A stretch of 64,000 nucleotides of DNA from Lishizhenia tianjinensis (GTDB lineage Bacteria > Bacteroidota > Bacteroidia > Flavobacteriales_D > Crocinitomicaceae): the NCBI GenBank assembly GCA_943330745.2, contig CALQIX020000021.1:1-64000 (forward strand), read 5' to 3'. The translations under genes were made by a program, and so were the position numbers. The notes below the pieces were generated by a model that worked only from the letters and a program-made list of their open reading frames with translations, ran no database searches and was not told where the DNA came from. Below are positions 42,785 to 56,100 of the stretch, one piece after another (positions within the stretch are counted from its first letter, which is position 1; each line of letters opens with the position of its first letter).

Positions 42785-44110
42785 ATGACATTTCGCGATT
42801 TAAATTTGAAGAAACCACTTTGGAATGCCTTAGATGATTTAGGTTATAATACGCCAACAACTATTCAGTCGGCAGGTTTCAACGTGATGATTTCCGGAAA
42901 GGATACCATTGGAATTGCGCAAACAGGTACAGGTAAGACTTTAGCCTACTTGCTACCGTGTTTATGTATGTGGGAATTTTCAAAAGAACCTCATCCCCAG
43001 ATTTTGATAATTGTGCCTACAAGGGAATTAGTTGCACAAGTGGTGAGTGAAGCGGAGAAGTTAACGACTTATATGAACGTTGCTGTTGGGGGTGTATATG
43101 GCGGAACTAATATGAACACACAAGCCTCAATGGTGTTGCAAGGATTAGATATTCTAGTTGGAACACCAGGGCGTATTTTAGATTTAGCAAAAAGTGGTTC
43201 GTTGCAATTGAAGCATGTTAAAAAAGTGGTAATTGATGAGGTCGATGAAACACTGAGTTTAGGATTTAGACCGCAACTATTGAATATATTTGAATTTTTA
43301 CCCACCAAAAGACAGCAAATGGTTTTTTCGGCAACTCTATCGGAAGAAGTCTCGATGTTTTTGGATGAATATTTGATTGCACCTGTTCGCGTTGAAGCGG
43401 CACGCGCTGGGCTACCACTTGATAAAATTGATCAAACGGGTTACCGCGTACCTAATTTCCTTTCCAAAATCACCTTATTGCGTCACCTCATTCAACAAAC
43501 TGAGACTAGTTCAAAAATTTTAGTCTTTGTTTCTTCTCGTGCTTTAGCCGATATATTGTTTGAAGAAATTGAAGCGAGTTTTGCAGATACTATTGGTATC
43601 ATTCACTCCAATAAAGGACAGAATTTCCGCTTCGAAGCTGTTCAAAAATTTCAGACGGGTGCAATTCGTATATTGATAGCTACAGATTTAATCGCGCGTG
43701 GCATTGATGTTACTGACGTTTCTCATGTAATCAATTTTGATATTCCGGAAAGTCCAGAAAACTATATTCACCGTATTGGACGAACGGGTAGAGCCGATAA
43801 AAATGGTATTGCGATTACCTTTGTGTCCAAAAAAGACGAATCAGCTCTACTGGCTATTCAAGAACTCATGCAGCAGCAACTTTTATTTACGAAAGTAACA
43901 GATGATATTGCATTTACAAACGAACTATTGGAATTTGAGAAGCCAAAAGTGGCTATTCCCGTTAAAGCCATCAAATCACCTACCAACGAAAATAAAGGAC
44001 TTTCTTTTCATGAGAAAAAAGCGAAAAACAAAAAAGTAAACGTCCGATACGACCACAAAAAAGCCATGCACGAAAAGTATGGTAAGCCCAAGAAAAAGCG
44101 ACAGAAATAA
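42785..44110 (+). CDS. DEAD/DEAH-box RNA helicase (with DEVD motif II)
   Basis: 441 residues; unwinds RNA duplexes in ribosome assembly or mRNA decay. Motifs in order: Q motif (PTTIQSAGFNVMISGKDTIG), I AQTGTGKT at about residue 56, Ia PTRELVAQV, Ib TPGRILDL, II VIDEVDET, III SAT, IV VFVSSRALADILFEEI, V ATDLIARGIDV, VI HRIGRTGRAD. Motif II is DEVD rather than DEAD. The C-terminal ~70 residues are Lys-rich (KAKNKKVNVRYDHKKAMHEKYGKPKKKR) for RNA binding. Cytoplasmic. It is likely monocistronic. Confidence 0.93.
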   Translation: MTFRDLNLKKPLWNALDDLGYNTPTTIQSAGFNVMISGKDTIGIAQTGTGKTLAYLLPCLCMWEFSKEPHPQILIIVPTRELVAQVVSEAEKLTTYMNVAVGGVYGGTNMNTQASMVLQGLDILVGTPGRILDLAKSGSLQLKHVKKVVIDEVDETLSLGFRPQLLNIFEFLPTKRQQMVFSATLSEEVSMFLDEYLIAPVRVEAARAGLPLDKIDQTGYRVPNFLSKITLLRHLIQQTETSSKILVFVSSRALADILFEEIEASFADTIGIIHSNKGQNFRFEAVQKFQTGAIRILIATDLIARGIDVTDVSHVINFDIPESPENYIHRIGRTGRADKNGIAITFVSKKDESALLAIQELMQQQLLFTKVTDDIAFTNELLEFEKPKVAIPVKAIKSPTNENKGLSFHEKKAKNKKVNVRYDHKKAMHEKYGKPKKKRQK

Positions 44111-44258
44111 GCCCTATTAAACTTTTTATTTCTGTTATTGTATGAACCAGCAGGTGTAAAAACTAATCAACTATTTTTTAAGCTTAACCCTGTTTGGTTA
44201 AGGAAATTTTCTAACGACATTGGCATTAGAAATCTTTTCAATTAGTCTTTTAATCACA

Positions 44259-45719
44259 TTACAGATTCCTTACTAGATTGGCGTATATATCATTGTATTC
44301 CAAACCGCTAGCTGTTTTTCTCCTGGATAATTGTTTCAATTCTACTAAAGCCCAAAGGACAAACTCCATTAAAAATGGCATGTCAATTTCGGCAACATTT
44401 GGTTGATATTTCAGTATCAGTTCCCTCAATGGTGTAATTGAATTTAAGGCTAACGAATAAGATTCTTGTGTGTCTTCATCTGATAATTCAAAAGCATCAG
44501 CTTCAAAAAACCAATTTAGCACTTCATCGTAAGGTGTTACTTGATCTTGTTTTTTCAGCTTTTCAATTTTTGGAAAATAACTTAGAAAAAGTGTTTTTGT
44601 TGCTTCACTAATCAAATGATTTGCGACGAACGAAGTTCCTTCTTGTTCGCCCTCATATACTAATTCCACTTTTCCGGTAATTGAAGGAATCATTCCAATT
44701 AAATCACTGAAACGAATAGTTGTCTCAAGCTCATTGTTCAATATGGCTCTACGTTCTGCGGTGCTTATTAAGTTTTCATATGCTGTAATACTCATGCGTG
44801 CACTGACGCCGCTTTTATGGTCTATGTATTCACTTTTACGAGCTTCAAAAGAGATTTGTTCAAGAATATCTTTCGCCAATTCTGGAACATAAACGGTGCA
44901 ATCGCGCGTGCCCATTTTTTCAGCCTCTTGGTTGGTGATTTTCTTGGCTGTTTTAATATCTGCAGAATAATGTGTTAGGATTTGAGAGCCTATTCGATCT
45001 TTTAATGGGGTGACAATGCTTCCTCGATTCGTGTAATCTTCCGGATTGGCCGTAAATACAAATTGTAGATCTAACGGAAGACGTAACTTGAAACCACGAA
45101 TTTGAATGTCGCCCTCTTCCAAAATATTGAACAATGCAACTTGAATGCGCGCCTGTAAATCAGGCAATTCATTGATGACAAAAATGCAACGATTGGCGCG
45201 TGGAATCATTCCAAAATGGATAACCCTTTCATCGGAATAGTTTAATTTCAAATTGGCTGCTTTAATTGGATCAATGTCTCCTATCAAATCAGCAATCGTT
45301 ACGTCTGGTGTTGCTAGTTTTTCAAAAAATCGATCTGAACGATGCAACCAAATGATTGGAGTTTCATCTCCCTTTTCTGCTAATAGATCTCGGGCATAGC
45401 GACTTATCGGATTGAAAGGGTCGTCATTCATTTCACTTCCTGCTACAACGGGAATGAACTCATCCAACAAATTCACCATTAAACGTGCAATCCGGGTTTT
45501 TCCCTGACCGCGCAATCCCAATAAATTAATATTGTGTTTGGAAAGTATCGCTCGTTCTAATTGTGGAATCACCGTATGTTCATATCCATGCATGCCAGAA
45601 AAAGTAGCTGTTCCTGACTTTAGTGACTTAATTAAATTGTCTCGAAGTTCTGTTTTGATACTTTTGGAAATATATCCAGATGCTTTCAAAGCACCAAAGG
45701 TGTTGATTGTTGTATTCAT
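44259..45719 (-). CDS. MoxR-like AAA+ ATPase (magnesium-chelatase type)
   Basis: 486 residues. AAA+ fold with Walker A LLGLRGQGKTRIAR at about residue 65-78. The Walker B position reads CIFVINELPDLQARIQ: the usual Asp is Asn, with Glu kept. Sensor 1 is in FVFTANPEDYTNRG, and PLKDRIGSQI is the arginine-finger region. The N-terminal ~60 residues and a C-terminal domain lie outside the AAA core. Four bases from the upstream VWA gene, it is a MoxR/VWA pair, which in other bacteria acts as a chaperone for metal insertion or protein complex maturation. Target unknown. Confidence 0.87.
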   Translation of the reverse strand: MNTTINTFGALKASGYISKSIKTELRDNLIKSLKSGTATFSGMHGYEHTVIPQLERAILSKHNINLLGLRGQGKTRIARLMVNLLDEFIPVVAGSEMNDDPFNPISRYARDLLAEKGDETPIIWLHRSDRFFEKLATPDVTIADLIGDIDPIKAANLKLNYSDERVIHFGMIPRANRCIFVINELPDLQARIQVALFNILEEGDIQIRGFKLRLPLDLQFVFTANPEDYTNRGSIVTPLKDRIGSQILTHYSADIKTAKKITNQEAEKMGTRDCTVYVPELAKDILEQISFEARKSEYIDHKSGVSARMSITAYENLISTAERRAILNNELETTIRFSDLIGMIPSITGKVELVYEGEQEGTSFVANHLISEATKTLFLSYFPKIEKLKKQDQVTPYDEVLNWFFEADAFELSDEDTQESYSLALNSITPLRELILKYQPNVAEIDMPFLMEFVLWALVELKQLSRRKTASGLEYNDIYANLVRNL

Positions 45720-45723
45720 TTTG

Positions 45724-46833
45724 TCAGTTAATTCGTTTTTTTCTATTTGTTTCGTAATCGTGAAAAATCATTTCTCCTAATCCTTTTAATCCTGTGTAGA
45801 ATGCTTTTCCTTTATTTGATTGAGTAAATTGCTCCACAAACGATTGCAAATAGGGATCTTGCGCAATCATAAATGTGGTTATTGGAATATGCATTTTACG
45901 AGCTTGTGCCGCCATATTATAACACTTTTCAACAATCATCTCATCTAATCCATTGCTATTTTTATAATATTGTCCATCCGGCAAGCGAAGGCAACTTGGT
46001 TTACCATCCGTAATCATGAAAATTTGTTTGTTGGTATTTCGCTTGCGCCGTAGAATGTCCATGGCTAATTCCAACCCAGCAACAGTATTTGTATGGTAGG
46101 GACCAACCTGTAAATAGGGGAGGTCCTTTATTTTAATTGGCCAGGAATCGTTTCCAAAAACAATCACATCCAAAGTGTCTTTTGGATAAGAGGTGGTTAT
46201 TAACTCTGCAAGCGCCATTGCTACTTTTTTCGCTGGTGTGATGCGGTCTTCGCCATATAAAATCATGCTATGGCTAATGTCAATCATTAAGACGGTACTC
46301 ATTTGCGATTTGTGGTGCGTATCTTCCACAACTAAATCTTGTTCCGTTAGGTGAAAATCTCCAATGCCATTATTTATTTGAGCATTTTTTAAACTTTCAG
46401 TAATGGATATATTTTCAATGGAATCGCCAAATTGAAAATCACGAAATTCACCAGTCAATTCATCTCCTTGACCACTTTTTTTAGACTTATGATTTCCCGT
46501 TCCACTTTTTCTGATTTTCCCAAAAATTTGATCGAGCGCATTTTTTCGCAATACACGCTCTGTTTTAGCAGTAATAGCTAATTGACCATTTCCATCCGGT
46601 TGAATCTCTTCCCGCAAGTAGCCTTTCTTCTTAAGATCTTCAATAAAATCATCCATGGTATATTCATCGTTGGTTAATGAATATTCTTTGTCCAAAACAT
46701 TAAGCCACTCAAGCGCTTCATCGACATCTCCTGATGTGTGCGTAATGAGTTCACTAAAAATATCAAACAACCTATCAAAATTTGATTGATCAGGTGATTG
46801 ATACGGAGTAAAGATATAGCCTGATTTTGGCAT
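45724..46833 (-). CDS. VWA-domain protein (partner of the MoxR ATPase)
   Basis: 369 residues. N-terminal helical part (SNFDRLFDIFSELITHTSGDVDEALEWL), Gly/Lys-rich linker with SGTGNHKSKKSGQGDELTGE, then a VWA domain from about residue 175. The MIDAS motif is VLMIDISHSM (DxSxS), with later Thr in AGLELAMDILRRKRNTNK-type helix and MITDGKPSC (the metal-site Asp). It is probably cytoplasmic, with no TM or signal. The AAA+ gene follows after four bases, so they are translated together. Domain order resembles BchD/CoxE-like partners. Confidence 0.87.
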   Translation of the reverse strand: MPKSGYIFTPYQSPDQSNFDRLFDIFSELITHTSGDVDEALEWLNVLDKEYSLTNDEYTMDDFIEDLKKKGYLREEIQPDGNGQLAITAKTERVLRKNALDQIFGKIRKSGTGNHKSKKSGQGDELTGEFRDFQFGDSIENISITESLKNAQINNGIGDFHLTEQDLVVEDTHHKSQMSTVLMIDISHSMILYGEDRITPAKKVAMALAELITTSYPKDTLDVIVFGNDSWPIKIKDLPYLQVGPYHTNTVAGLELAMDILRRKRNTNKQIFMITDGKPSCLRLPDGQYYKNSNGLDEMIVEKCYNMAAQARKMHIPITTFMIAQDPYLQSFVEQFTQSNKGKAFYTGLKGLGEMIFHDYETNRKKRIN

Positions 46834-47180
46834 AAAAGATTCTTTTGATTTACAACAGCAAGGCGGCTAAAAAGTTTTACGATGCGTTCGTTTTGTTTAA
46901 TAAATTATATTTTTTGATTATTGGTTTTAATAAAAAAAACAATAGATGCATTAAGGCATTCAAAACTATGCCTAAGGAATAGGTTTAGTCAATTCAGAAT
47001 TTTCAAGGTTTTTAATAAATAGAGTTGTAATGTACAAAAGCGGTTTGTTTTAATGTTGCAGGGTTAAAGTAACTTAAGTGAAATGGGGCAATTACCCATG
47101 GGAATTAAAATCTGAATAACTCAATGCTGATTTCTTGCGTTGATAGATTTCCTTTTTTTATAGAATTAAATAGCAAGGAA
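46834..47180 (+). other. Intergenic, no gene seen
   Basis: The 347 bases between the VWA gene start and the end of the giant gene are AT-rich and hold no supported gene or tRNA. I see no TAnnTTTG box for the VWA gene and no terminator after the giant gene. Confidence 0.6.
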
Positions 47181-50100
47181 TTATCGAATTAGATTTACAT
47201 GCCCAACAAATTTTTTGATTTCTTGATTCTGTAGCATTTCAACATCTATTACCCATGTGTAGGTGCCAATTTGACATTTTCTACCCGCAGGACCATAAGT
47301 ACCATCCCATCCAACGTTTTCATCGTGTGATTCAAAAACCAGTTCACCCCATCTATCGAAGATATACAGATTATAAGTTCCTTTTTTAACGCCAGCAGTT
47401 AAGATTGGCAAGAAAACCTGATTTTTTTCATCGTCGTTTGGTGTGAAACTATTCGGGACATAGTATATTAAATCTTCGAAAATATGAATATTCAATGCAG
47501 CTGTATCTATACAACCTATTTGATTATAGGCCGTTAAAACAACTGTATAGTCTCCGGCTTCTCCAGGGAAAGTATGAATTGGATTTTCTGCAAAACCAAT
47601 CGTTCCATCAGCAAAATCCCATTCATAAGATGTTGTGTTTTGAGATTCATTGTAAAAATGAACTAAAGGTTCCATTGCGCTTAATGTGATTTGATCTGCA
47701 CTAAAACTTGCAATAGGGCTATCATACACACAAGCGATGTTGGAATATGTTTCTGTTGAAGCACATCCTTGATTATTAGTAACCGTAAGGCTGATATCGT
47801 AACATCCAGCCTGATCAAATTGATACCCTACTGTTCCAACTTGTTGAGTGGTTTGACCATTACCAAAGTTCCATAAATAATCCCAAGTAGGATTATAAGT
47901 TGAAGCAGTATAAATCACGTCTAAAATATCACAACCTACTGAATCTGAGTAACTAAAATGAGCATCGGGAGATGGGGAAATAATAATTGGGTGCATAATA
48001 CTGTCTTTACATCCTGTTAGTGGATTTGTTGCATTTAATTGCACATTAAAGCTTCCAACTGAAGGGAATTGATGGGTTGGATTATTTAAATAGGAAAGCG
48101 TTCCATCTCCAAAACTCCAGATGAAATCCAATATCCCAATCGAATTATTTTGAAAGGATATCGGATTTAAATCACAATAAGGAGGATTGTTTGCCGCAAA
48201 ATCAACGGAGGGTAATGGATTAACATAAACTGAAATTATTGAGTTGGGACCAGCGCATCCAAACGGATTAGAAATTGGTATAACTTGATACTGAACAACT
48301 TCTTGTACGTTTCCTAATTGAACCAAATTGTCCAAGATAAAGGAGCTTGTTTGCAATGGATAAGACGTTTCATTATATACGTTCAAAGTTGGTATTGCTT
48401 GCCATTCAAATGTACTCGGAATATCAGATTGTAATGTTATGTTTGTATTTTCCCCTGAGCAAATAGTAACATCATTATTAAGAACATGAGGCATAGGGTG
48501 TATTGTAACATCAATCGTGCCTACTTGACCAAAACAGGTCGTTGTATTATTAATAAAGGCAGGCGTAACCGTTATAGTTGATTGTATGGTAGCAGTGGTC
48601 AAATTATTTCCAAAAAAAGAAGGGATATCTCCTGTTCCATTAGCTCCTAAACCAATTGCCGGATTTGAATTCGTCCATGTAAATGTGGTGCCACTTATTG
48701 GTCCTGCAATTTGAATTGGATTGGAAAGTGAACCGTGACAAAGGGTTATATCAGGTAAAGGATAAATGGATGGTTCTGGGTTAACGGTAATAGCAAACTG
48801 ATCTACAGTTCCTATGCAGGAAACGTTATTATTGGTGAAAATCGGTTTTACATCAATAATTGCAGAAATAGGAGATGAAGTTGGATTAGTGGTGGTAAAT
48901 GCAGGTACTGAATTCGATCCCGTTGAGGATGGCAAACCAACTGCAATACTTGTTGAAGTCCAATTATAGACAGCTCCCGTCACATTACCCGTGAAAAGAA
49001 TTGGTGGATTTGCATAATTATGGCACAAATTAAAATCGGGCGTCGGATCAACTATTGGTAGTGGATTTACAAATACAGTAATCGGAATAATTGGGCTTGA
49101 ACATCCATTTACTGTTGAGGTTCCAATAACATGATAGGTTACTTCTTCAACATTACCTGTAGGATTTAATAAAACATCATTGATTATAGATGAGGTTGTA
49201 ATGGTGGTAGTTTCATTTAAAACATTTAGTGACTGATCTGCATACCAGTTAAAAGTGACATTTGTATTTGCTACTAAATTTAGATTAACATTGTCATTAC
49301 TACAAATTGTTAATGTATCTGTATTTAATAAAGCAAGAGGTGGTTTAACAATCACTGTAATTGTTTGTGCAGCCCCAATACAATTGCCTTGAATAGAAGT
49401 TGGGAATACCGAATATATAACTACTTGATTAGTGTTAGCATTATTAATCAATACATCCCCAATAACATTATTGGTGTTTGTAAGCAAAGACTCACCAGTT
49501 ATATTTGGATTGTTTATTGATACAAACCATTGAAAGTTTGACGGAATATTTGCATTTAAAATAGCATTAACTGGAGATCCGCTGCATATTTCTAAATTGG
49601 TTGGAATTGAAAGAACAACATCAGGTTGAACTTGGGCAATAAATGAAGAATCTGGTCCAATGCATCCTTCCGGAAACGAAGTTGGAGTAATGGTATAAGT
49701 TACAAATTGTGGTGAATTTGATAAATTAGCAAGAGAATCTATTATGAAATTCGAAGTTTGAATTGTAGTTAATTCTCCATTGACATTATTATTAGATGTT
49801 GCACTCCAAGTGAAATTAGCTGGAATATTAGCTCCTATTGTGGTAGCCAAGCTTTCATAATTACATATCACAGTATCATTTATGGAGTTTACATGAGGTA
49901 AAGGATTGATGGTAATGGAGTAAGAGGAGTTGGGGCCATTACACGAGTTCCCTTGAAAAGAATAAACAGGAGTAACTGTGATTGCACTAATATTTGGAAT
50001 AGCAGAAGGATTAACACCCGTGAAACTAGGAACACTATTTAAACCATTCGATACTAATCCAGTGGTTGTGTTGTTGTTTGACCATGAATACGAAGTTCCT

Positions 50101-53100
50101 GTTCCATTTATTTGGGTTGCTGGTACTAGCGATTGATGGCAATAACTTTGGTTCGGGATTGCAGTAACGAGCGGATTAGGTAATACATAATAAGTGAATT
50201 GTTGTGGAGATCCAGGACAAGAAGAATTGGTTGAATTAAAAAATGGTGTTACTGTGATTATACTAGATATTGGACCCGTACTTCCATTTTGAGTAAAGAA
50301 GGAAGCAATAGTATCATACCCATTTTGTGGAACCCCCGTACTTTGGTTTGAACTTGACCAGCTATAGCTATTACCCGTACCACCAAATACCAAATTAGAC
50401 GTGTTAATACCTTCACATGCAAATTGATCTCCAGGATTGTTTACAATTGGCGTTGGATTTATTATATAGGAATATGACTGAGAGCTCCCAAAACAACTGA
50501 CATTGTTAAAAGTAAAAACTGGTGTGACAGTAATTTGTGCTGTTAATGGCGTTGTTCCATTATTTTGTGCATTGAATGATTGAATATCCCCTGTGCCTGC
50601 ATTAGAAAGACCGATAGTAGATATGTTATTTGTCCAATTGTAAATGGTATTAGGAACTGATCCGGTGAATAAGACAGCATTAGTTGTCGTATTATTACAA
50701 ATTGTTTGATTATTTATTGGATTTACAGTTGGCGTAGGATTGACTGTTATCGAAAAGTTAGTTGAATTTCCTGGACATGTAATGCCATTAGCTACATATT
50801 GGGGAGTCACCACAATTGATGAGACAACAGGCAGAGTACTTTGATTGACTGAGTTAAAAGAACCTATTGAATTACCATTACCGTTAGTGATTAAACCAAT
50901 CGTTGTGTTATTATTTGTCCAAATATAGGTTGTGCCTGTTCCCGCAAAATTGATGATTTGAGTATTGGAGTTATTACAATTTGTAATGTCATTAATAGGC
51001 GAAATAACAGGTGTTGGATTAACTGTAAGGGTCATTTGTTGAGGTGTACCTTGACAACTTAAGCCAGCATTGGTATAAACAGGTGTTGCACTTATTGTAG
51101 ATACTAGAACATTTGATGAACTTGGATTATCAACGATAAAACTTGCAATATTACCAATACCAGATGCCGCTAAATTAATTGCAGGTGAATTATTTGTCCA
51201 CGAATACGAAGTTCCATTACCAGAAAAATTAATCGGATTGGCCGTATTTCCATCACAAAGCACTTCTGAGTTCAATGGAGACAATTGAGGAGTAGGATTA
51301 ATCGTAATAGTGAATGATTGTCCAACTCCCGGACAACTTGCAGTTCCCCCCGTAAAATTCGGTGTAATAGCAATAGTTGCAACCACTGGAGTAGGAGAAG
51401 TATTAATTGCATTAAATGCTTGAATATTACCGATCCCTGTAGCACCAATGCCGATTGATGGATTGTCATTTGTCCACGAATAAGATGTGCCATTTCCGGA
51501 AAAATTAACACCGCTTGTTAGTGTATTATTACAAACAACTTGATCTGTCGGGTCCAATAGCGTTGGAGTTGGATTAACAGTTATCGTGAAGTTTTGTGAA
51601 TTACCTGAACAGCTAACATTGTTACTTAAGAATTGAGGGGTAACAGCTATTTGAGCATTTATTGGAGACGCTCCATTATTTGTTGCAACGAATGAATTAA
51701 TTGTCCCATTGCCATTAGCAGAAAGAGAAATAGAAGGATCGCTATTGGTCCATGTATATGATGTACCAGTACCTGAAAAAACAATCTGGGATGTTGGTGC
51801 ACCATTACAAACGGTTTGATTAAATGGAGCATTTACTATTGGTGTCGGATTAACGGTTATGGTAAAAGAAGTGGTTGCTCCTGGACATGCAATTGAATTA
51901 TTCGTGTAAATTGGCGTTGCTATAATCGTGGAGATAATATCATTTTGATTACCGCTATTGGTTGCTGTAAAACTAGTAATATTCCCTGTGCCTGAAAGCG
52001 CTAATCCGATATTAGGGTTGTCATTGGTCCAATTATATGAAGTTCCAGTTCCAGAAAAATTAACTGAACTTGTTTGGGTATTATTACAAACAACTTGATT
52101 CGTTATGCCATTAATTAATGGTGTTGGATTTACTGTAATTGCAAAATTTACATTATTTCCAGTACATGTAACACCTGAATTTAAAAAGGTTGGTGTAACT
52201 GAAATTGTTGCGTTAGTTGCAGTAGTTCCTGTATTTACAGCATTAAAAGGTGATATGGCTCCAGTGCCTGAAGATGATAATCCAATAGAAGGATTACTAT
52301 TATTCCATGAATAGGCTGTACCCGTTCCTGTAATTGGAATAGACGAAGTGGATGCACCGTTACAAAATGTAGCATTAGCAATCGGATTAACCAATGGAAT
52401 AGGGTTAACGGTAATAGTAAAGTTTTCACTCGCTCCAGGACATGTTGTGTTATTGAAAGTATATTGTGGAGTAATAGTAACTGTTCCCGTTACAACTGAA
52501 TTTGTTCCGTTAATAACCGAAAAAGCATTGATGTTTCCTTGTCCTGAATTTGCCAAACCTATTGAAGGTGTATTATTTGACCATGTATAGGATGTCCCTG
52601 TACCACTAAAAATTACAGGAGATGTTGTTGTATTATGACAAACTACTTGATCACTTGGGTCTATAACTATTGGAGTAGGGTTTACAGTAATCGTATAAGG
52701 AGTTCCTCCTCCAGGACAAGTTAAATTCCCACCCGTAGTTGCATTGGCTACTAATTGAATGATTTGTGGGGTAGAACTTGAATTTATTAGGTTGAAGGAA
52801 GGAATTGTTGAACCACCACTAGTTGCCACAAATCCCGAAATACTAGACGGTATAGTAACTGAATTCCATGTAATTACTGCTCCTGAAGTTGGTGAACTAA
52901 TTGTAACTGAAGAATTGTTGTTTTGTGAGCAAATGGTTTGATTTGATAAGTCAAAATTAACCAATGGAGTAGGATTTACAGTAATTGTGAAGTTCTGAGA
53001 AGAACCAATGCATGCTACATTATTGTATGTATATTGAGGGGTTACATTGAATAATGCAATGATAGGATTTGTAGAATTGTTTACACCTGTAAATGATGGA

Positions 53101-56100
53101 ATTGTTCCTGATCCACTATTGGTCAAACCTATTGAAGGTGTATTATTCGTCCAGTTAAAAATAGAATTCGGAACATTACCACTAAATCCGACAGATGTTG
53201 AGGGACTTCCGTTACAAATAACTTGATTCGCAATTGGGTTTACAGTTGGTGTTGGATTTATTGTTATGTCAAAAACTTCATCTGTTCCGATGCAACTTAA
53301 CCCATTTCCACTATATGTGGGAGTTACAGAAATGGAGCTTGTGATAGATTGGACACCTCCATTTGTAGGTATAAAAGATGCAATATTTCCTATCCCGTTT
53401 GACGATAAACCAATTGACGTATTACTATTCAACCAAGAATACGATGTCGCTGTGCCCCCAAAGGAAATGAGAGTAGAAGCAGTACCATTACAAAGCGTAT
53501 AATCCGGAACCGAAGAGACAATGGGAGTAGGATTTACGGTGATTGTTAATTGCTGGGTGGATCCATTGCAAGTAACATTACTATTTGTAAATTGAGGGGT
53601 GACAGTAATTGTTCCAGTTAAAGGGGATGAATTACTAGGGTTTAACGAAGTAAAGGATGCTATATTTCCTATGCCATTTGAAGCTAATCCAATGTTAGGA
53701 GTATTATTCACCCAAGAAAAAGCAGTACTATTTCCGTTGAATGTGATTGGATTAGTTGATGTCCCATTACATAGTACTTGATTACCTAAAGAACTTAAGG
53801 TTGGTGTCGGATTAACGGTTATTGTAAATGTTTGAGTCACACCCGGACAATTCAAATTTCCACCAGTAAAAACAGGTTGAACGGTAATGGTAGATACTAT
53901 AGGTGAGTTTGTATTATTTTGAGTGTTAAAACTTGTAATATTACCTGAACCTGCAGCTACTAACCCAATTGCTGTATTGTTATTCGTCCAATTGTAAGAA
54001 GAACCGTTTCCGGAGAAAATTACTGAAGTTGTTGGAAGTCCGTTGCAAATAACTTGATCAGATGGGTCTACAACCGAAGGGGATGGGTTTATTGTGATTG
54101 AAAATGTTTGAGGGGTACCCTGACATGATACGGAATTCCCCAGGAATATGGGTGTTACACTAATCTGCCCCGAAAGCGCTACAAGTGAATTATTGATTCC
54201 CGTGAAAGAATTTATCGTCCCGGTTCCTGTCGTATTTAATCCAATTGCATTGTTGCTGTTCGTCCAATTATAGGATGTTCCCGTTCCAGTGAATACAATT
54301 TGGCTAGTGGAAGTTCCATTACAGATAACTTGATTTTGCGGAAGATTTACAATAGGGGTAGGATTTACTGTAATTGTAAATGAAATTGGTGAGCCCGGAC
54401 AAGAAACATTATTATTTGAAAAAATTGGTGTAGCCGTTATTGTGCTAATTAACGGGGTGTTTCCATTATTTGTTGCCGTGAAAATAGGAATATTACCAGT
54501 ACCTGAATTAGCTAGATTTATTCCTGTATCTGAATTTGTCCAACCATATGATGTCCCGGTTCCAACAAATTGAATCGCATTAGTATTTGCGTTGTTACAA
54601 ACAACTTGATTTGCAATTGAATTCACCGCTGATGTAGGGTTTACAATAATTGAAAAAGTTTGTGCTGCCCCTTGGCAAGATAAACCGCTATTTGTAAAGG
54701 TTGGTAAAACGCTAATAGTTCCACTTATTGGATTGTTAGTTGAATTTTGGACGGTAAAAGGATTAATATTACCTGAACCGGTTGCGCCCAAACCAATTAG
54801 GGTATTTGAATTTGACCAATTATACGTTGTTCCTGTTCCAGATATAGAAATTAACTGAGAGGATGAATTATTACAATAAGTTAAATTCGATAGAGAGCTT
54901 ACAATAGGTATAGGGTTTATGGTAAGTGTTAGATTTATCGGTAAACCATTACATGTGGTGTTGTTTAAAATGTATTGTGGAGTCACAACTAAAGTTGATG
55001 TGATAACAGTTGAACCATTATTTATTGTTTGAAAAGCTGCTATATTTCCGTTTCCAGATGCTCCTAGTCCAATAGATGTTGTATTATTTGTCCACGTATA
55101 ATTTGTCGCATTACCACTGAAATTAATGGCCGAACTTAACGTTCCGGCACAAATTACTTGATTTCCGATTGGATCTATCGTCGCTGTTGGATTAACAGTA
55201 ATTGTATAAGGAATTCCGCCTCCTGGACAACTTAAATTACCAGAAGTGGATGCATTAGCGAGAAAGGTAATTGTTTGAGGACTATTAGATGAATTAACTA
55301 AACTAAAAACAGGAATATTCGTATTTCCAGAGGTTGTATTTACCCCTGAAATAGAAGCGGGAACCGATGTCGCTGTCCAATAAATTAAAGCATTTGTTGT
55401 CGTCGATGAAATGGTGACCGGTGCGCTAGATGAATTTGAACAAATAGTTTGATTAGCAATGCTAAAAGATACTGCCGGTGCAGGATTCACGGTGATTGTG
55501 AAACTTTGAACAGCACCAGAACAGGAAGTGATTCCATATTGATAGATTGGTGTAATATTAATCGTTGCGACAATAGGATTACTTGTATTGTTAATCGCTG
55601 TAAAAACTGGAATATTCCCCACTCCTGAATTCGCCAATCCAATATTGGGTTGAGAGTTTGTCCAATTGAAACTTGTAGCATTGCCAGATAAACTTAAGAG
55701 ATTTGAAGTTGAACCATTACATAAAATTTGGTTTGATGGAGCAATTACAGTTGGGCTAGGGTTAATTGTAATTAAAAATGAACTACTTGCACCATTACAC
55801 GTTATTCCTCCTCCTGTATATTGCGACAATACGGAAATAGTAGATGTTATTGGTGATGTGCCTGAATTACTTGCTGTAAATGAAGATATACTTCCTACTC
55901 CTGTTGATCCAAGACCAATGCTAACATTGTTGTTATTCCAAGTATAACTATTTCCACTACCCGAAAAATTAATCACTGAACTGTTTGAATTATTGCATAA
56001 TGTCACGTCAGGTATTATATTAACAGTAGTTGTCGGATTTACAGTAATTGTAAAATTGAGGGTTTGACCGACACAAGTTGAACCTCCTGTAGACAGCGTG

